64,000 nucleotides of DNA from Sphingobacterium sp. GVS05A (lineage in GTDB: Bacteria > Bacteroidota > Bacteroidia > Sphingobacteriales > Sphingobacteriaceae): the NCBI RefSeq assembly GCF_019969845.1, contig NZ_JAHXYR010000010.1:62001-126000 (forward strand), given 5' to 3'. Each line of letters opens with the position of its first letter. Positions within the stretch are counted from its first letter, which is position 1. The notes beneath the pieces are model-generated. The model worked only from the letters and a program-made list of their open reading frames with translations. It was not told where the DNA came from and made no database searches. Positions 9,687 to 19,453 of the stretch are shown here, piece after piece. A program made the translations under genes and the position numbers.

Positions 9687-9813
9687 ATATTATTATTGAT
9701 CGAAGGTAGTTTTCAAAGGTCACCAAGGCCTTGTTTCAATCCTCTTCCCCCTCTAGTTAAATAGCCCACAATCAATTCGCTGCGCCTGACATAAAGCTCC
9801 TGATATAAAGCTT

Positions 9814-10329
9814 TTAAGCTTTAAATTCTTTTAGAAATTTTTGGAGTTTCGGCGCAATGACCACCGAACAGAACGGGTTCTCTGGATGATCATTAAAATA
9901 ATTATGATGATAATTTTCAGCAAGCCAAAATGTTGATGCCGGTTCAACCGCCGTTACAATTGGATCTTCATAGACATCCTCGTTTTCCAACTCATCAATA
10001 AAGTTTTTTGCTAAAATTTCCTGTTCTTCATTGTGATAGAAGACCACAGAACGATACTGCGTACCTACATCATTACCCTGACGGTTTAATGTTGTCGGAT
10101 TATGTGTCTTAAAGAAAATTTTCAACAGATCCTCATAATTGACCAACTCATCATCATACTCCAACTCCACCACTTCTACGTGATCTGTTGTACCTGTACA
10201 GACCTGCTCATAAGTAGGATGGTCTATATGACCTCCCATATATCCAGGCAATACGGATGTCACTCCTTCAGTATTTTGGAAAATCACTTCCGTACACCAA
10301 AAACATCCACCTCCAAATGTTGCTTTCAT
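9814..10329 (-). CDS. msrA: Peptide-methionine (S)-S-oxide reductase MsrA
   Basis: This 171-residue enzyme reduces methionine-S-sulfoxide in proteins and free methionine using thioredoxin. The active-site motif GCFWCTE is at residues 8-14, with Cys9 as nucleophile. Family landmarks GYMGGHIDHPTYEQVC, DHVEVVELEYDD and GTQYRSVVF are all present, and the length is normal for a stand-alone MsrA without a fused MsrB domain. The start codon is followed immediately upstream by a copy of the dispersed repeat described at 10337-10400. No operon partner is apparent. Confidence 0.95.
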   Translation of the reverse strand: MKATFGGGCFWCTEVIFQNTEGVTSVLPGYMGGHIDHPTYEQVCTGTTDHVEVVELEYDDELVNYEDLLKIFFKTHNPTTLNRQGNDVGTQYRSVVFYHNEEQEILAKNFIDELENEDVYEDPIVTAVEPASTFWLAENYHHNYFNDHPENPFCSVVIAPKLQKFLKEFKA

Positions 10330-10336
10330 ATTTTTA

Positions 10337-10400
10337 TAGTATTTAGTAATGAGTATTGAGAATTTAGACTTTAATTTTAAAAGCCTTTGGCATGCTCGTT
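10337..10400 (-). repeat. Dispersed intergenic repeat, copy A
   Basis: AT-rich head with TAGTATTTAGTAATGAGT-like words, then TTTAGACTTT, then AAGCCTTTGGCATGCT. It aligns well with copy B 145 bp away and less closely with copies at 49485-49562 and 53962-54048. The head starts 8 bp from the msrA start codon. Confidence 0.6.
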
Positions 10401-10482
10401 ATATTATTTTTTTTCTTCCACAACGCTCATGCAAAGATAATCATTATTCAATTTAATACTCAAACCTAAACGTGTATTCTAT

Positions 10483-10622
10483 ATTTAGTAGTGCGTATTG
10501 ATTAGTAAGTATTTAGACTTTTCTTTTATAAGCCCTTGACATACTTGCTGTCCTATTTTTTCCAGTCTTTGATCCTTTGTCTCCAATCACCTAACTCACA
10601 TCTAATATCTCACATCTAAATA
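10483..10622 (-). repeat. Dispersed intergenic repeat, copy B (with tail)
   Basis: Shares TTTAGACTTTT and AAGCCCTTGACATACT with copy A (roughly 80 percent over 60 bp by eye), and a tail resembling TCTAATATCTCACATCTAAA with copy C at 53962-54048 (about 16 of 20 bases). It occupies the space between the asparaginase stop and copy A. Confidence 0.55.
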
Positions 10623-11651
10623 TTAATAATAATGTTTTCCTTTGATCAATAGATCTTGCTGTTTGCTGTCGCAAACGGCGTAAGAGAATCCCTCCTGCAA
10701 TGCAAAAGCTCCATACTCTCCTTTTTTATTGATCGCCAAAAATCCAACTTGTATCTCTTTGGCAATTGCGGGCTTTTTCTTCACGATACGCATCACGGCT
10801 TCCTTGCAGGCATCTTCAGGCGAATAACCCTGGCGCATTAACTCAACCACCAAAAAACTACCAACATTTCGAATAACTTCTTCACCGACACCAGTCGAAG
10901 TAGCCCCTCCAACTTCATTATCCACATAGAGTCCAGCTCCGATAATCGGACTATCCCCTACCCGGCCATGCATCTTAAATGCCATTCCGCTGGTCGTACA
11001 GGCTCCGGAGATATTTCCGTTGGCATCCAAGGCTAACATACCTATGGTATCGTGATTGTATTGATTGCCTGGTAGGCGCTCCGCAGCAAAAGTTTTATTT
11101 TCGATATTAACGACTGGCTTGTATTTCTTTTCCTTTAACCATTCTTTCCAAGCTTTCTCCCCTTCTGGCGTCAATAAATTCTCTTCTTGAAAACCATTTT
11201 CCAATGCAAATTGCAATGCACCTTCACCAACAAGCATGACATGTGGCGTTTTCTCCATCACTAGACGGGCCACGGAGATCGGATGACCTATTTTTTCCAT
11301 ACCAGCCACAGCGCCACAATTACCATCAGCATCCATAATACAGGCATCTAGGGTCACATGACCATCACGATCCGGATACCCCCCTTTTCCTACAGTCATA
11401 TTCTTCAAATCCGCTTCGGGTACACGTACACCCTGCTCGACAGCGTCAAGTGCTTTTCCACCTTTCGACAGTATCTCCCATGCTGCTTTATTTGCCGCTA
11501 TCCCAAAATCCCATGTCGATATCACGATAGGATATTTCTTCACCTCGACACTAGATGCAATCGTCAACCCTTTTGTATCGAATACACTCAAGGTACCTAT
11601 AGCCGTAGCAGCCATAAAACCTTGCTTAATAAAATTACGTCTAGAACTCAT
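10623..11651 (-). CDS. Tat-exported N4-(beta-N-acetylglucosaminyl)-L-asparaginase
   Basis: This 342-residue Ntn-hydrolase would cleave the GlcNAc-asparagine bond of glycoasparagines or hydrolyse related beta-aspartyl substrates. The N-terminus SRRNFIKQGFMAATAIGTL is a twin-arginine signal, so export to the periplasm is expected. The autocatalytic cleavage site and nucleophile lie in NHDTIGMLALD (Thr after Asp), and the downstream Gly-rich loops GRVGDSPIIGAGLY and GGATSTGVGEEV bind substrate. Length and motif order match bacterial glycosylasparaginases. It could scavenge host or environmental glycoprotein fragments. A rather empty 533-bp gap lies upstream. Confidence 0.9.
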   Translation of the reverse strand: MSSRRNFIKQGFMAATAIGTLSVFDTKGLTIASSVEVKKYPIVISTWDFGIAANKAAWEILSKGGKALDAVEQGVRVPEADLKNMTVGKGGYPDRDGHVTLDACIMDADGNCGAVAGMEKIGHPISVARLVMEKTPHVMLVGEGALQFALENGFQEENLLTPEGEKAWKEWLKEKKYKPVVNIENKTFAAERLPGNQYNHDTIGMLALDANGNISGACTTSGMAFKMHGRVGDSPIIGAGLYVDNEVGGATSTGVGEEVIRNVGSFLVVELMRQGYSPEDACKEAVMRIVKKKPAIAKEIQVGFLAINKKGEYGAFALQEGFSYAVCDSKQQDLLIKGKHYY

Positions 11652-12184
11652 ATGTAAATTATTTATCTTTTAACACCCTGTTTCATTTGAGTAGCCTCTA
11701 CCGTCCAAACATGGATATACTACTTTTTGATTCTCATGAGCAGAATAATGCATCCATAACGATTGATTCTAAGATGCTCCTACCTCCTATTGGATCATCG
11801 TAACAATTGCATGATAAAACCGCACAATTATGCTTGCAATCCAACGTAATCGGGGACAAGAATATCTTCTTTTTTTACCCTATTATCACCCCAACCCGAA
11901 AATACCAAAAACTTGACAATTTCTTTTTTTAGCATGCTTATTGGTCCCAAAGAGGACCTCAATCGCTCTCTGACTTATCTTCAGACAGAGAATCACCAAA
12001 AAAAAGCTGATTTCGCTATCAATAAGCAATAATACAAAATGGTTTTAGCAAATAGACAAATTAATTAAAATTAGGCCTAAAGATTCGTTTTTTAGCAACA
12101 TAATATTCAAATCACTTAAAAATCGACAATAAACATTGATTTATATTGTGAATTAATCCTATCTTTAGGAACAAACTAATCAGC
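11652..12184. other. 533-bp intergenic region between two divergent genes
   Basis: No credible gene. It holds two small hairpins, GGTCC/GGACC at about 11952-11967 and TCTCTG/CAGAGA at about 11976-12000, and several T-runs. The promoter of the C40 peptidase lies at its right end. I cannot assign a function to the middle part. Confidence 0.6.
12135..12167 (+). promoter_or_regulatory. Putative promoter of the C40 peptidase-epimerase operon
   Basis: ATTG at 12135-12138, a 21-bp spacer and TATCTTTA at 12160-12167 match the Bacteroidota pattern TTTG-N19-21-TAnnTTTG with one mismatch in each box. The predicted start of transcription near 12171 leaves a leader of about 14 nt before the ATG at 12185. 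Confidence 0.5.
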
Positions 12185-13411
12185 ATGAAAAACACACTAA
12201 AATTCGCCATTTTAGCATGTGCAAGTCTTATTGGCACAAGTCATGGCCATGCACAGCAGGTAGATTCCACAACATATTTCAAAATCAAAGAATTGCAAGA
12301 AAACGTAAAACGTGAATTTGCACCAGATCGCAGAACGAAAATTGTGGCTATTCAAAAAGCGGATATCCCACAAAATCAATATATCCTCGAGACAACCGAA
12401 AAAGATGCGAAGTTCGTACTCGAACAGAAAGCGAAAGAAATATCCGCTAATATCCAAATCCAACTATTGCCTGATGCAAGTGTCGAAGGTAAAACTAACG
12501 GCGTAATAAGACTTTCGGTTGCCAACATGCGTACCGATCCGAATAATGCCGCAGAATTGACAAGTCAGGTCTTACTGGGCACACAAGTAGATTTATTGCA
12601 GAAAAAAAGTGGTGAATACCGTGTACGAACACCCGACGGGTATATCGCATGGGTACCTAGCTCTTCAATAGTTGTAATGGATAAAACTGAAATTGACAGC
12701 TGGAGGCAAACGGACAAGCTGATCTACACCAATGAATTTGGCAAATCCTATTCCGAAGCCGATGAGAAGAGCCAGCGGGTATCGGATTTAGTTTATGGCG
12801 ACATCTTAAAATTAACGGGACAGAAAGGCAACTTTTATACGATTGCTTACCCCGATGGCCGAAAAGGATATATCAAGAAATCTGAAAGTCTAACCTTAAA
12901 AAACTGGTTGGATACACGTACCCCTACCGCCGACAATATTATTGCAAGCGCAAAAACGATGCTGGGACTGCCTTATCTATGGGGTGGAACATCCGTTAAA
13001 GGAGTCGATTGCAGTGGTTTTACCAAGACAAGTTTCTTTATGAATGGTTTTGTCATCCCCAGAGATGCATCGCAACAGGTACTGGCCGGCGAGAAGATAG
13101 ACATTCTGGACAATGAGGGGCATTTTGATGCGAGTAAAGCACTCAAAAACCTTAAACCAGCAGATTTATTATTCTTTGCTGCAGGTAAAAATAGTAATCC
13201 CAACGCTCGGGTAACCCATGTGGCCCTTTATATTGGTAAGGGCACCTTTATTCACGCTGCAGGCTTAGTTCGTATAAACAGCATGCTAAAAGATTCGCCA
13301 GATTACGACGACTTCCAGACACGTACTGTGGTAGCAGCCCGCCGTTACCTTGGAGCCAAGGATAGTGCAATTCAAAAAATCGCTGAAAACAATTATTACA
13401 CCAACAAATAA
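12185..13411 (+). CDS. Secreted C40 (NlpC/P60) endopeptidase with SH3 domains, YkfC-like
   Basis: The 408-residue protein has a signal peptide ending near HGHAQQ. Two bacterial SH3-type regions follow (about residues 110-240; VSVANMRTDP and DGRKGYIKKSE are typical). The NlpC/P60 catalytic domain has its Cys in YLWGGTSVKGVDCSGFT, His in RVTHVALYIG and the following polar residue in FIHAAG. YkfC-type enzymes cut gamma-D-Glu-diaminopimelate bonds in murein peptides that carry a free L-Ala. The epimerase gene starts 6 bp after its stop, exactly the partner needed for the product L-Ala-D-Glu. The role is inferred from family and neighbour. Confidence 0.9.
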   Translation: MKNTLKFAILACASLIGTSHGHAQQVDSTTYFKIKELQENVKREFAPDRRTKIVAIQKADIPQNQYILETTEKDAKFVLEQKAKEISANIQIQLLPDASVEGKTNGVIRLSVANMRTDPNNAAELTSQVLLGTQVDLLQKKSGEYRVRTPDGYIAWVPSSSIVVMDKTEIDSWRQTDKLIYTNEFGKSYSEADEKSQRVSDLVYGDILKLTGQKGNFYTIAYPDGRKGYIKKSESLTLKNWLDTRTPTADNIIASAKTMLGLPYLWGGTSVKGVDCSGFTKTSFFMNGFVIPRDASQQVLAGEKIDILDNEGHFDASKALKNLKPADLLFFAAGKNSNPNARVTHVALYIGKGTFIHAAGLVRINSMLKDSPDYDDFQTRTVVAARRYLGAKDSAIQKIAENNYYTNK

Positions 13412-13417
13412 ATCAAG

Positions 13418-14473
13418 ATGAGCAACCAATCTGAATGGATCAGCAAAGACTTTGGGGCTTTTAAATTACGGTTCCGTCCATATACGTTAACATTGCGGCA
13501 TGTTTTCACCGTTGCTTCCTACAGCCGAAGTACAACACCTGTTGTATTGACCGAACTGGAGTACGATGGTATTGTAGGTTATGGGGAGGCCAGCATGCCA
13601 CCATACCTTGGTGAATCACAGGAAAGTGTTATCGCTTTTTTAAATCAAATTGATCTATCCGCATTCAACTCCCCTTTCCAAACCGAAGAGATCTTACACT
13701 ATATAGATCAAGTAGCAACAAAAAATACTGCAGCAAAAGCAGCTGTCGATATCGCATTGCACGACGTGCTTGGTAAGATTATGGGCCAGCCGTTTTATAA
13801 AATCTGGGGATTAAACCCCGATCTTATTCCACCGACTTCCTACACCATCGGCATCGATACGGAGGATATGATTCGTAAAAAGGTTGCTGAAGCAGATCAA
13901 TTTAAGATCCTAAAAGTAAAATTGGGGCTGGATACCGATAAGATGATCATTGACACCATTCGTCAGGTCACAGACCGTCCCTTATGTGCAGATGTCAATC
14001 AAGGTTGGAAAACGCGGGAAGAGGCGCTGGAAATGGCTCATTGGCTCGCTGAGCGGAATGTTTCTTTCCTTGAACAACCCATGCCCAAAGAACAGATTGA
14101 TGATAATGCCTGGCTGACTGAACATAGTCCAATACCGACAATTGCGGATGAGGGCTGTCAACGGTTGGTTGATGTGCCTGCGCTAAAAGGAGTTTACAGT
14201 GGTATCAACATCAAACTGATGAAATGTACAGGCATGCGTGAAGCCAAACGAATGGCCGAACTTGCACGTTCTCTCGAAATGAAAGTAATGATCGGTTGCA
14301 TGACTGAAACCTCATGTGCCATCAGCGCTGCAGCACAATTAGCACCATTGACCGACTGGGCAGATCTAGATGGGGCACTACTGATCGATAATGATATCTA
14401 CGACGGGATGACAGTAGTCAACGGAAACTGCATCTTGCCGGATCGCCCTGGAATTGGAATTTTAAGAAAATAA
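13418..14473 (+). CDS. L-Ala-D/L-Glu (dipeptide) epimerase, enolase superfamily
   Basis: A 351-residue muconate-lactonizing-type enolase-superfamily enzyme that epimerises L-Ala-D-Glu to L-Ala-L-Glu, so murein dipeptides can be hydrolysed and used. The catalytic lysine motif KVKLG (second Lys of the KxK pair), metal-ligand positions in ADVNQGW, EQPMP and IADEG, and the opposing lysine in INIKLMKCTG are all visible. It follows the C40 endopeptidase by 6 bp and is co-transcribed. A long hairpin terminates the transcript at 14480-14525. The dipeptide specificity is inferred from the pairing; other dipeptides are possible. Confidence 0.9.
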   Translation: MSNQSEWISKDFGAFKLRFRPYTLTLRHVFTVASYSRSTTPVVLTELEYDGIVGYGEASMPPYLGESQESVIAFLNQIDLSAFNSPFQTEEILHYIDQVATKNTAAKAAVDIALHDVLGKIMGQPFYKIWGLNPDLIPPTSYTIGIDTEDMIRKKVAEADQFKILKVKLGLDTDKMIIDTIRQVTDRPLCADVNQGWKTREEALEMAHWLAERNVSFLEQPMPKEQIDDNAWLTEHSPIPTIADEGCQRLVDVPALKGVYSGINIKLMKCTGMREAKRMAELARSLEMKVMIGCMTETSCAISAAAQLAPLTDWADLDGALLIDNDIYDGMTVVNGNCILPDRPGIGILRK

Positions 14474-14479
14474 CATTAT

Positions 14480-14525
14480 ATTCAATGCAATGTTTTTTGT
14501 CTTAAAGAAAAACATTGCATTGAAT
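14480..14525 (+). terminator. Hairpin terminator after the epimerase gene
   Basis: An 18-bp perfect stem (14480-14497 with 14508-14525, core CAATGCAATG/CATTGCATTG) with T and A runs next to the loop begins 7 bp after the stop. It separates the operon from susC and could also act as an attenuator for read-through. Confidence 0.8.
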
Positions 14526-14598
14526 CGCTATCGGAGTTGTAACCAATAGCCAATTTTACCAAGATATTAACAAACTAAATTAATCAATTCACACTTTT

Positions 14599-17500
14599 AT
14601 GAAACAACATGTGCTCACAACGTTGTGTCTCATAGCCTGTAGTTCGATGCAGTCACTATACGCGCAACAGATTCAGATTGCTGGAAAAATCACCGACAGC
14701 AATGGAAATCCCATCAGTGGAGTTACCATAAATGTCAAAGGATCCAGCCAAGGAACATCAACCAACGAACAAGGCTTATTCATGCTCAATGCAAATTCGA
14801 ATGCCACACTAATCCTATCTGCTGTTGGCTATAATGCGCAGGAGGTTCAGGTTAATGGCCGAAAAGCCATCAGCATTACACTCGTCAGTAACGAACAAGC
14901 CTTAGATGAAGTTATTGTCGTTGCCTATGGTACAGCAAAAAAAAGCACCTATACAGGCTCGGCTGCACAGGTAAAATCTGATGCAATAGATAAACAACCG
15001 GTCACATCCTTTGAAAAAGCATTAACTGGACGTGTCGCTGGTTTGCAATTATCAAATGGATCAGGTCAAGCGGGAGCTACATCGGCCATACGTATCCGAG
15101 GAATTGGATCAATGAACGCATCCAATGACCCACTATATGTGATCGACGGTGTCCCAGTTATCTCCGGAAGTGTTGGGCAAATGGGCGATTACATCGTCAA
15201 TACAAACAATGTAATGAGTACATTGAATCCAAGTGATATCGAATCCATCTCTGTACTGAAAGATGCTGCTGCATCCTCCTTGTATGGATCTCGGGCAGCT
15301 AATGGAGTAATCATCATTACAACAAAAAGGGGAAAAAATGGCGAGCCTAAGATCAATGTTAAATCCTCAATCGGCATAAGCCCATCTTGGGCCACAAAAA
15401 ATAATGAACCTGCATCTGTCCAAGATCAAATCAATATGCTCTATAGCATCTTATATGATTCTCGGATAGCATCAGGCCAGACAGCAGAGCAAGCAAACAA
15501 GAATACGCTCAACCGCCTGAATTCATTGGAATGGAATCCCAATTCTGCAAATTATGGCAAACCAAATCCTGCCTATGGATTTGGTATCCATGGCTACCAA
15601 TTCAGTACCGATGGCATATCACAATGGGAGAATGTCCATATTTCCGGAAAAACTGACGGAATGGAAAACAGGGACGGAAAATACTACGATTGGAATAAAG
15701 CATTATTTAGAACAGGTATATTTAACACCAACGATATATCGGTCAGTGGAGCAACGGAGAAGACAAACTACTATGCATCGTTGAACTATACACAAGATAA
15801 AAGCAGGGTTATTGAAAATAATTTTGACCGCATTAATGGAAGGGTCAATTTGACACAGAAAATCGGAAAATACCTAGAATTTGGATCCAATATCAACTAC
15901 GCAAAGAACAAATTAATTGGCATGAACGATACGCGAAATACAGGAACAAATTACCTGTATCAAACGCGCAATCTTTTATGGCAGATGTATTGGCCAACTG
16001 ATTATAAAACAGGCAAAGAATACACTGCCCGCTATGGAAGTCTAGCTTATAACCCATTATACTACAACAAAGAATGGGAGAACTCATCAAAAACGAGCAA
16101 AATTTCTGCCATAGAATCCTTGACTCTAAAGCTCTTACCAGAGCTAACCCTGAAAACGATTTTCTCTTACGATAATACAGAAGTTAAAGACCATATTTAC
16201 TACAGTGCCAAACATTATAATGGTATGGCAGACAATGGTCGTGTCACCGAAGTTTCTACATCCATCGAGAAATTAGTCTCATCAACAACTGCCAATTATA
16301 ACAAAAGCTTCGGTCTGCACAATTTGAATTTATTGGCAGGTTTCGAGGCTGAAAAAAACACCACAGATTTTATTCGTGCCACAGGTAAAGATCTTCCCTC
16401 TTCATCACTTCATACGGTCGCTACTGCTGGTATTTTGGACGCTTCGGCATACTCATGGGGCAACAATATGATGTCCATTTTATCCAGAGCTGAATATAAC
16501 TTTGATGAGCGGTATTTTGCATCAGCTTCTTTTAGGAGAGACGGCTCGTCACGATTAGGACCAAACCCACGCTGGGACAATTTCTGGTCGGTCGCAGCCT
16601 CTTGGAATCTAGCAAAAGAATCTTTTATGAAGGACATTGAACAAATCAATAGTCTGAGATTTAGAGGTTCTTATGGAACTAACGGAACTTTGCCTACCGA
16701 TCTTTTCGCTTGGAGAAACTTGACCAGTTATTCCAATAAATATATGACGCAACCTGGCGGTGGATTAAATAACCTAGGTAATCCGGACGTCGCTTGGGAA
16801 CTAAATTACCAGACCAATATCGCTTTGGAATTCGGGTTATTTAACAACAAACTCTTTGGTACACTCGAATATTTCAATAGGGATTCAAAAAGTCTGCTAC
16901 AGGATGTTCCGATATCTACAATCACGGGTTTTAAGTCTATCCTGAGAAACGTAGGTGAGATGAACAACAAAGGATTAGAAATAGAACTGGGCTCCGATAT
17001 TGTGAAAAATGAAAATTGGAAATGGACTTTAAGTGCTAATGCGACTTTTATTTCATCGAACGTGACAAAACTATACGGCGGACAGGATATTGTCTGGTTT
17101 GACCCTACCGGTGGAGATAATAGGGCAAGGTACGTATACCGTGAAGGTGAATCAGCGTTATCTTTCTTTGGACTGGAATGGGCCGGCACGGACCAAACCA
17201 ATGGAAAAAATGTATGGTATACCAATGATGGCACCACAGGTGAATTTATGTTTAATGGGAAAGCTGCAACTTATAATTATAAAAATGCAAAGCAGACAAT
17301 TATTGGAAATGCCAATCCCAAATTATATGGTGGTATAAATTCGGATATTGACTATAAAAACTTTTCATTGGGATTGAACTTTGCTTACAAGATAGGCGGC
17401 AAACTATATGATGCTACATCAAAAGATGTCGCAGATGATGGTTATTATTGGGAACGAATACATTCAGAATACTTCGTTGAAGACTCTTGGTCACCATCCA

Positions 17501-17805
17501 ACACAGGGGGAACTTATCCCATGGTAACTGGTAGAGATCTAGAAGATGTCAACCAGATCAGCAGTAGACAATTATTTGACGCCTCCTATATCAGACTAAA
17601 AAATATCTCCCTAAGCTATAGATTACCAAATACATTATTGAGTCGAGCCGGAATTTCAAATGCTAGACTATATTTTAATGGCAGTAATTTGCTCACGCTT
17701 TCCAAGTATAAATACATGGATCCTGAGGTGAATCAATTTGGTACCCGCGGTTGGGAAACACCACTGGCAAAAACATACACTTTTGGTGTTGAATTTAGTT
17801 TTTAA
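14599..17805 (+). CDS. SusC/RagA-family TonB-dependent outer membrane importer
   Basis: A 1068-residue TonB-linked transporter. A signal peptide (to about LYAQQ) precedes a carboxypeptidase-regulatory-like beta-sandwich (IAGKITDSNGNPISGVTINV). Next come the conserved TonB-box region with EVIVVAYGTAKKS, the plug with SDAIDKQPVTSFEKAL and DPLYVIDGVP, then the 22-strand barrel ending in the aromatic FGVEFSF. SusC proteins pull oligomeric substrates through the outer membrane with a SusD lid. The SusD gene follows 18 bp later. No glycoside hydrolase, sigma or anti-sigma gene is near; peptidoglycan peptidases flank the pair, so murein peptides are a plausible substrate (inference). Confidence 0.95.
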   Translation: MKQHVLTTLCLIACSSMQSLYAQQIQIAGKITDSNGNPISGVTINVKGSSQGTSTNEQGLFMLNANSNATLILSAVGYNAQEVQVNGRKAISITLVSNEQALDEVIVVAYGTAKKSTYTGSAAQVKSDAIDKQPVTSFEKALTGRVAGLQLSNGSGQAGATSAIRIRGIGSMNASNDPLYVIDGVPVISGSVGQMGDYIVNTNNVMSTLNPSDIESISVLKDAAASSLYGSRAANGVIIITTKRGKNGEPKINVKSSIGISPSWATKNNEPASVQDQINMLYSILYDSRIASGQTAEQANKNTLNRLNSLEWNPNSANYGKPNPAYGFGIHGYQFSTDGISQWENVHISGKTDGMENRDGKYYDWNKALFRTGIFNTNDISVSGATEKTNYYASLNYTQDKSRVIENNFDRINGRVNLTQKIGKYLEFGSNINYAKNKLIGMNDTRNTGTNYLYQTRNLLWQMYWPTDYKTGKEYTARYGSLAYNPLYYNKEWENSSKTSKISAIESLTLKLLPELTLKTIFSYDNTEVKDHIYYSAKHYNGMADNGRVTEVSTSIEKLVSSTTANYNKSFGLHNLNLLAGFEAEKNTTDFIRATGKDLPSSSLHTVATAGILDASAYSWGNNMMSILSRAEYNFDERYFASASFRRDGSSRLGPNPRWDNFWSVAASWNLAKESFMKDIEQINSLRFRGSYGTNGTLPTDLFAWRNLTSYSNKYMTQPGGGLNNLGNPDVAWELNYQTNIALEFGLFNNKLFGTLEYFNRDSKSLLQDVPISTITGFKSILRNVGEMNNKGLEIELGSDIVKNENWKWTLSANATFISSNVTKLYGGQDIVWFDPTGGDNRARYVYREGESALSFFGLEWAGTDQTNGKNVWYTNDGTTGEFMFNGKAATYNYKNAKQTIIGNANPKLYGGINSDIDYKNFSLGLNFAYKIGGKLYDATSKDVADDGYYWERIHSEYFVEDSWSPSNTGGTYPMVTGRDLEDVNQISSRQLFDASYIRLKNISLSYRLPNTLLSRAGISNARLYFNGSNLLTLSKYKYMDPEVNQFGTRGWETPLAKTYTFGVEFSF

Positions 17806-17823
17806 TGGACAAAAAACAGTAAT

Positions 17824-19293
17824 ATGAAAAAGCTTTTTATCGCCTCGTGCATATCTATATCTTTAGCAATTAGCTCCTGCAGTAATTTTCTGGATGTCAC
17901 TCCTACAAACATGGGAGATTCCAATACATCTATACAAACTGCAGCCGATGCAAAAGTTATTATGAATGGACTAATGAGCAAAATGGCAAATGTTGATTAT
18001 TATGGTAGAAATTTCCCACTTTATGCGGATGTAAAAGGTGGGGACTTTACGATCGCCTCGCAAGGACGTGGTTACGATTACTTATACGTATTTAATCATT
18101 CTGCATCATCAAATCCCTATGCTAACATTTGGATCCAAGGATTCCACTCACTGGTGCAAATTAATAATCTCCTTGCAAATATAGATAAACTGGTCAACGC
18201 CGGTTCAACGGAAGATTTTGCTTCCTATAAAGGGCAAGCATTAACAGCTAGAGCATTAATTAATTTTGATCTAGTGAGATTATATGGCAAGCCATATAAT
18301 ATGGATAAGTCATCCTTGGGTATTCCCAATGTAACCAAAGTACTTGAATACAACGCACAGGAAAAACGCGTCTCTGTCGATGAAAATTATAAGCAGATTC
18401 TGCAAGATCTTAAAGATTCAGAAAGCTTATTATCTAAATCAAAGGCAAACGGATATATTAACTATTTCGCGAATAAAGCATTGCAAGCACGTGTCTATCT
18501 TTACATGAACGATTATGACAATGCGCTAAAAGCTGCTCAGGAGATAATCGACTCCAAAGTGTACACCTTGTACAGCAATGCTGACTGGGTAAAATCCTGG
18601 ACTAGTATGTTTGGTACAGAATCAATTTTTGAACTTGGTGTCTATCCCAATGAAGCCGATGCGGGTGTAAATTCTCTTGGGGCAATGTTTCGTAGGAAAG
18701 GACATGGAAGTGCTGCTATTTTGGGGAATTTTATCGCTGCAGACCCATTCCTAACGAAACTTAAAACTGACGACACTGATGTGAGATGGGGAGTAATGGG
18801 ATCTGATGAGGTCGGTAGCACACATCTGGGCGCTTTGTACAAGTATAGTGGAAGCACTACCCTTGCCGGAGACAAAAATTCACCAGCAAATAGTACTGCC
18901 GTGAATATCAAAGTCATTCGCCTTTCAGAAGTGTACCTCATCGCTGCTGAATCCGCTTTACTGAAACCATCTCCAGACAAAAGCCTTGCAGCAACCTATT
19001 TGAATGCTATTCGTCAAAGATCTCCAAAACTGGATGCCGCAACCTCCAATACAGTTACTTTGGATATGATAGCTGACGAAAGAAGCAAAGAGCTCTTAGG
19101 TGAAGGCCACCGATTCTTCGATATGATGCGCTGGAATAAGTCGATCACATTTGACGATGATCTCGGTAATATAAGTACCACTAATAGACCAAAGACTATA
19201 GACCGAACTTTTTTCAAAACGATTCTTCCAATTTCTTTGGATGAAATGAATGCGAATCCGGCTATCGCAAATCAACAAAACCCGAGTTACTAG
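17824..19293 (+). CDS. SusD/RagB-family surface nutrient-binding lipoprotein
   Basis: A 489-residue lipoprotein with lipobox Cys at about residue 19 (ISSCSNFLDVTPTN). It carries the tetratricopeptide-like helices of the family (YFANKALQARVYLYMNDYDNALKAA) and the typical C-terminal block ERSKELLGEGHRFFDMMRWN. It would sit as a hinged lid on the upstream SusC barrel and capture substrate at the cell surface. Spacing of 18 bp from susC indicates one operon. A terminator follows before the convergent M14 gene. Confidence 0.95.
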   Translation: MKKLFIASCISISLAISSCSNFLDVTPTNMGDSNTSIQTAADAKVIMNGLMSKMANVDYYGRNFPLYADVKGGDFTIASQGRGYDYLYVFNHSASSNPYANIWIQGFHSLVQINNLLANIDKLVNAGSTEDFASYKGQALTARALINFDLVRLYGKPYNMDKSSLGIPNVTKVLEYNAQEKRVSVDENYKQILQDLKDSESLLSKSKANGYINYFANKALQARVYLYMNDYDNALKAAQEIIDSKVYTLYSNADWVKSWTSMFGTESIFELGVYPNEADAGVNSLGAMFRRKGHGSAAILGNFIAADPFLTKLKTDDTDVRWGVMGSDEVGSTHLGALYKYSGSTTLAGDKNSPANSTAVNIKVIRLSEVYLIAAESALLKPSPDKSLAATYLNAIRQRSPKLDAATSNTVTLDMIADERSKELLGEGHRFFDMMRWNKSITFDDDLGNISTTNRPKTIDRTFFKTILPISLDEMNANPAIANQQNPSY

Positions 19294-19307
19294 GTAATTA
19301 AACGAAC

Positions 19308-19345
19308 AATAAGCGGAGCTGTCTAGGTTGGACAGCCCGTTTATT
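19308..19345 (+). terminator. Terminator after susD
   Basis: Stem of about 14 bp with one bulge (core GCTGTC/GACAGC) between 19308-19323 and 19331-19345, followed by TTATTATTTAAT. It starts 15 bp after the susD stop. Confidence 0.75.
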
Positions 19346-19453
19346 ATTTAATCTTACTCATATCCAGTACAGTTTCTTTCCAAATACTTAATTCCCAAAG
19401 GAGCGGGTATTTTTTAGACAGCTTCTTTTTTGAATGAAAAAATAATTCTATTT

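Noticed and set aside
10337..10622. Insertion-sequence remnant
   Set aside because: No transposase fragment, terminal inverted repeat or target duplication is seen. I keep these elements only as a repeat family.
14599..19293. Classic polysaccharide utilisation locus
   Set aside because: No glycoside hydrolase, polysaccharide lyase or hybrid sensor gene is near the SusCD pair; only peptidase and epimerase genes flank it.
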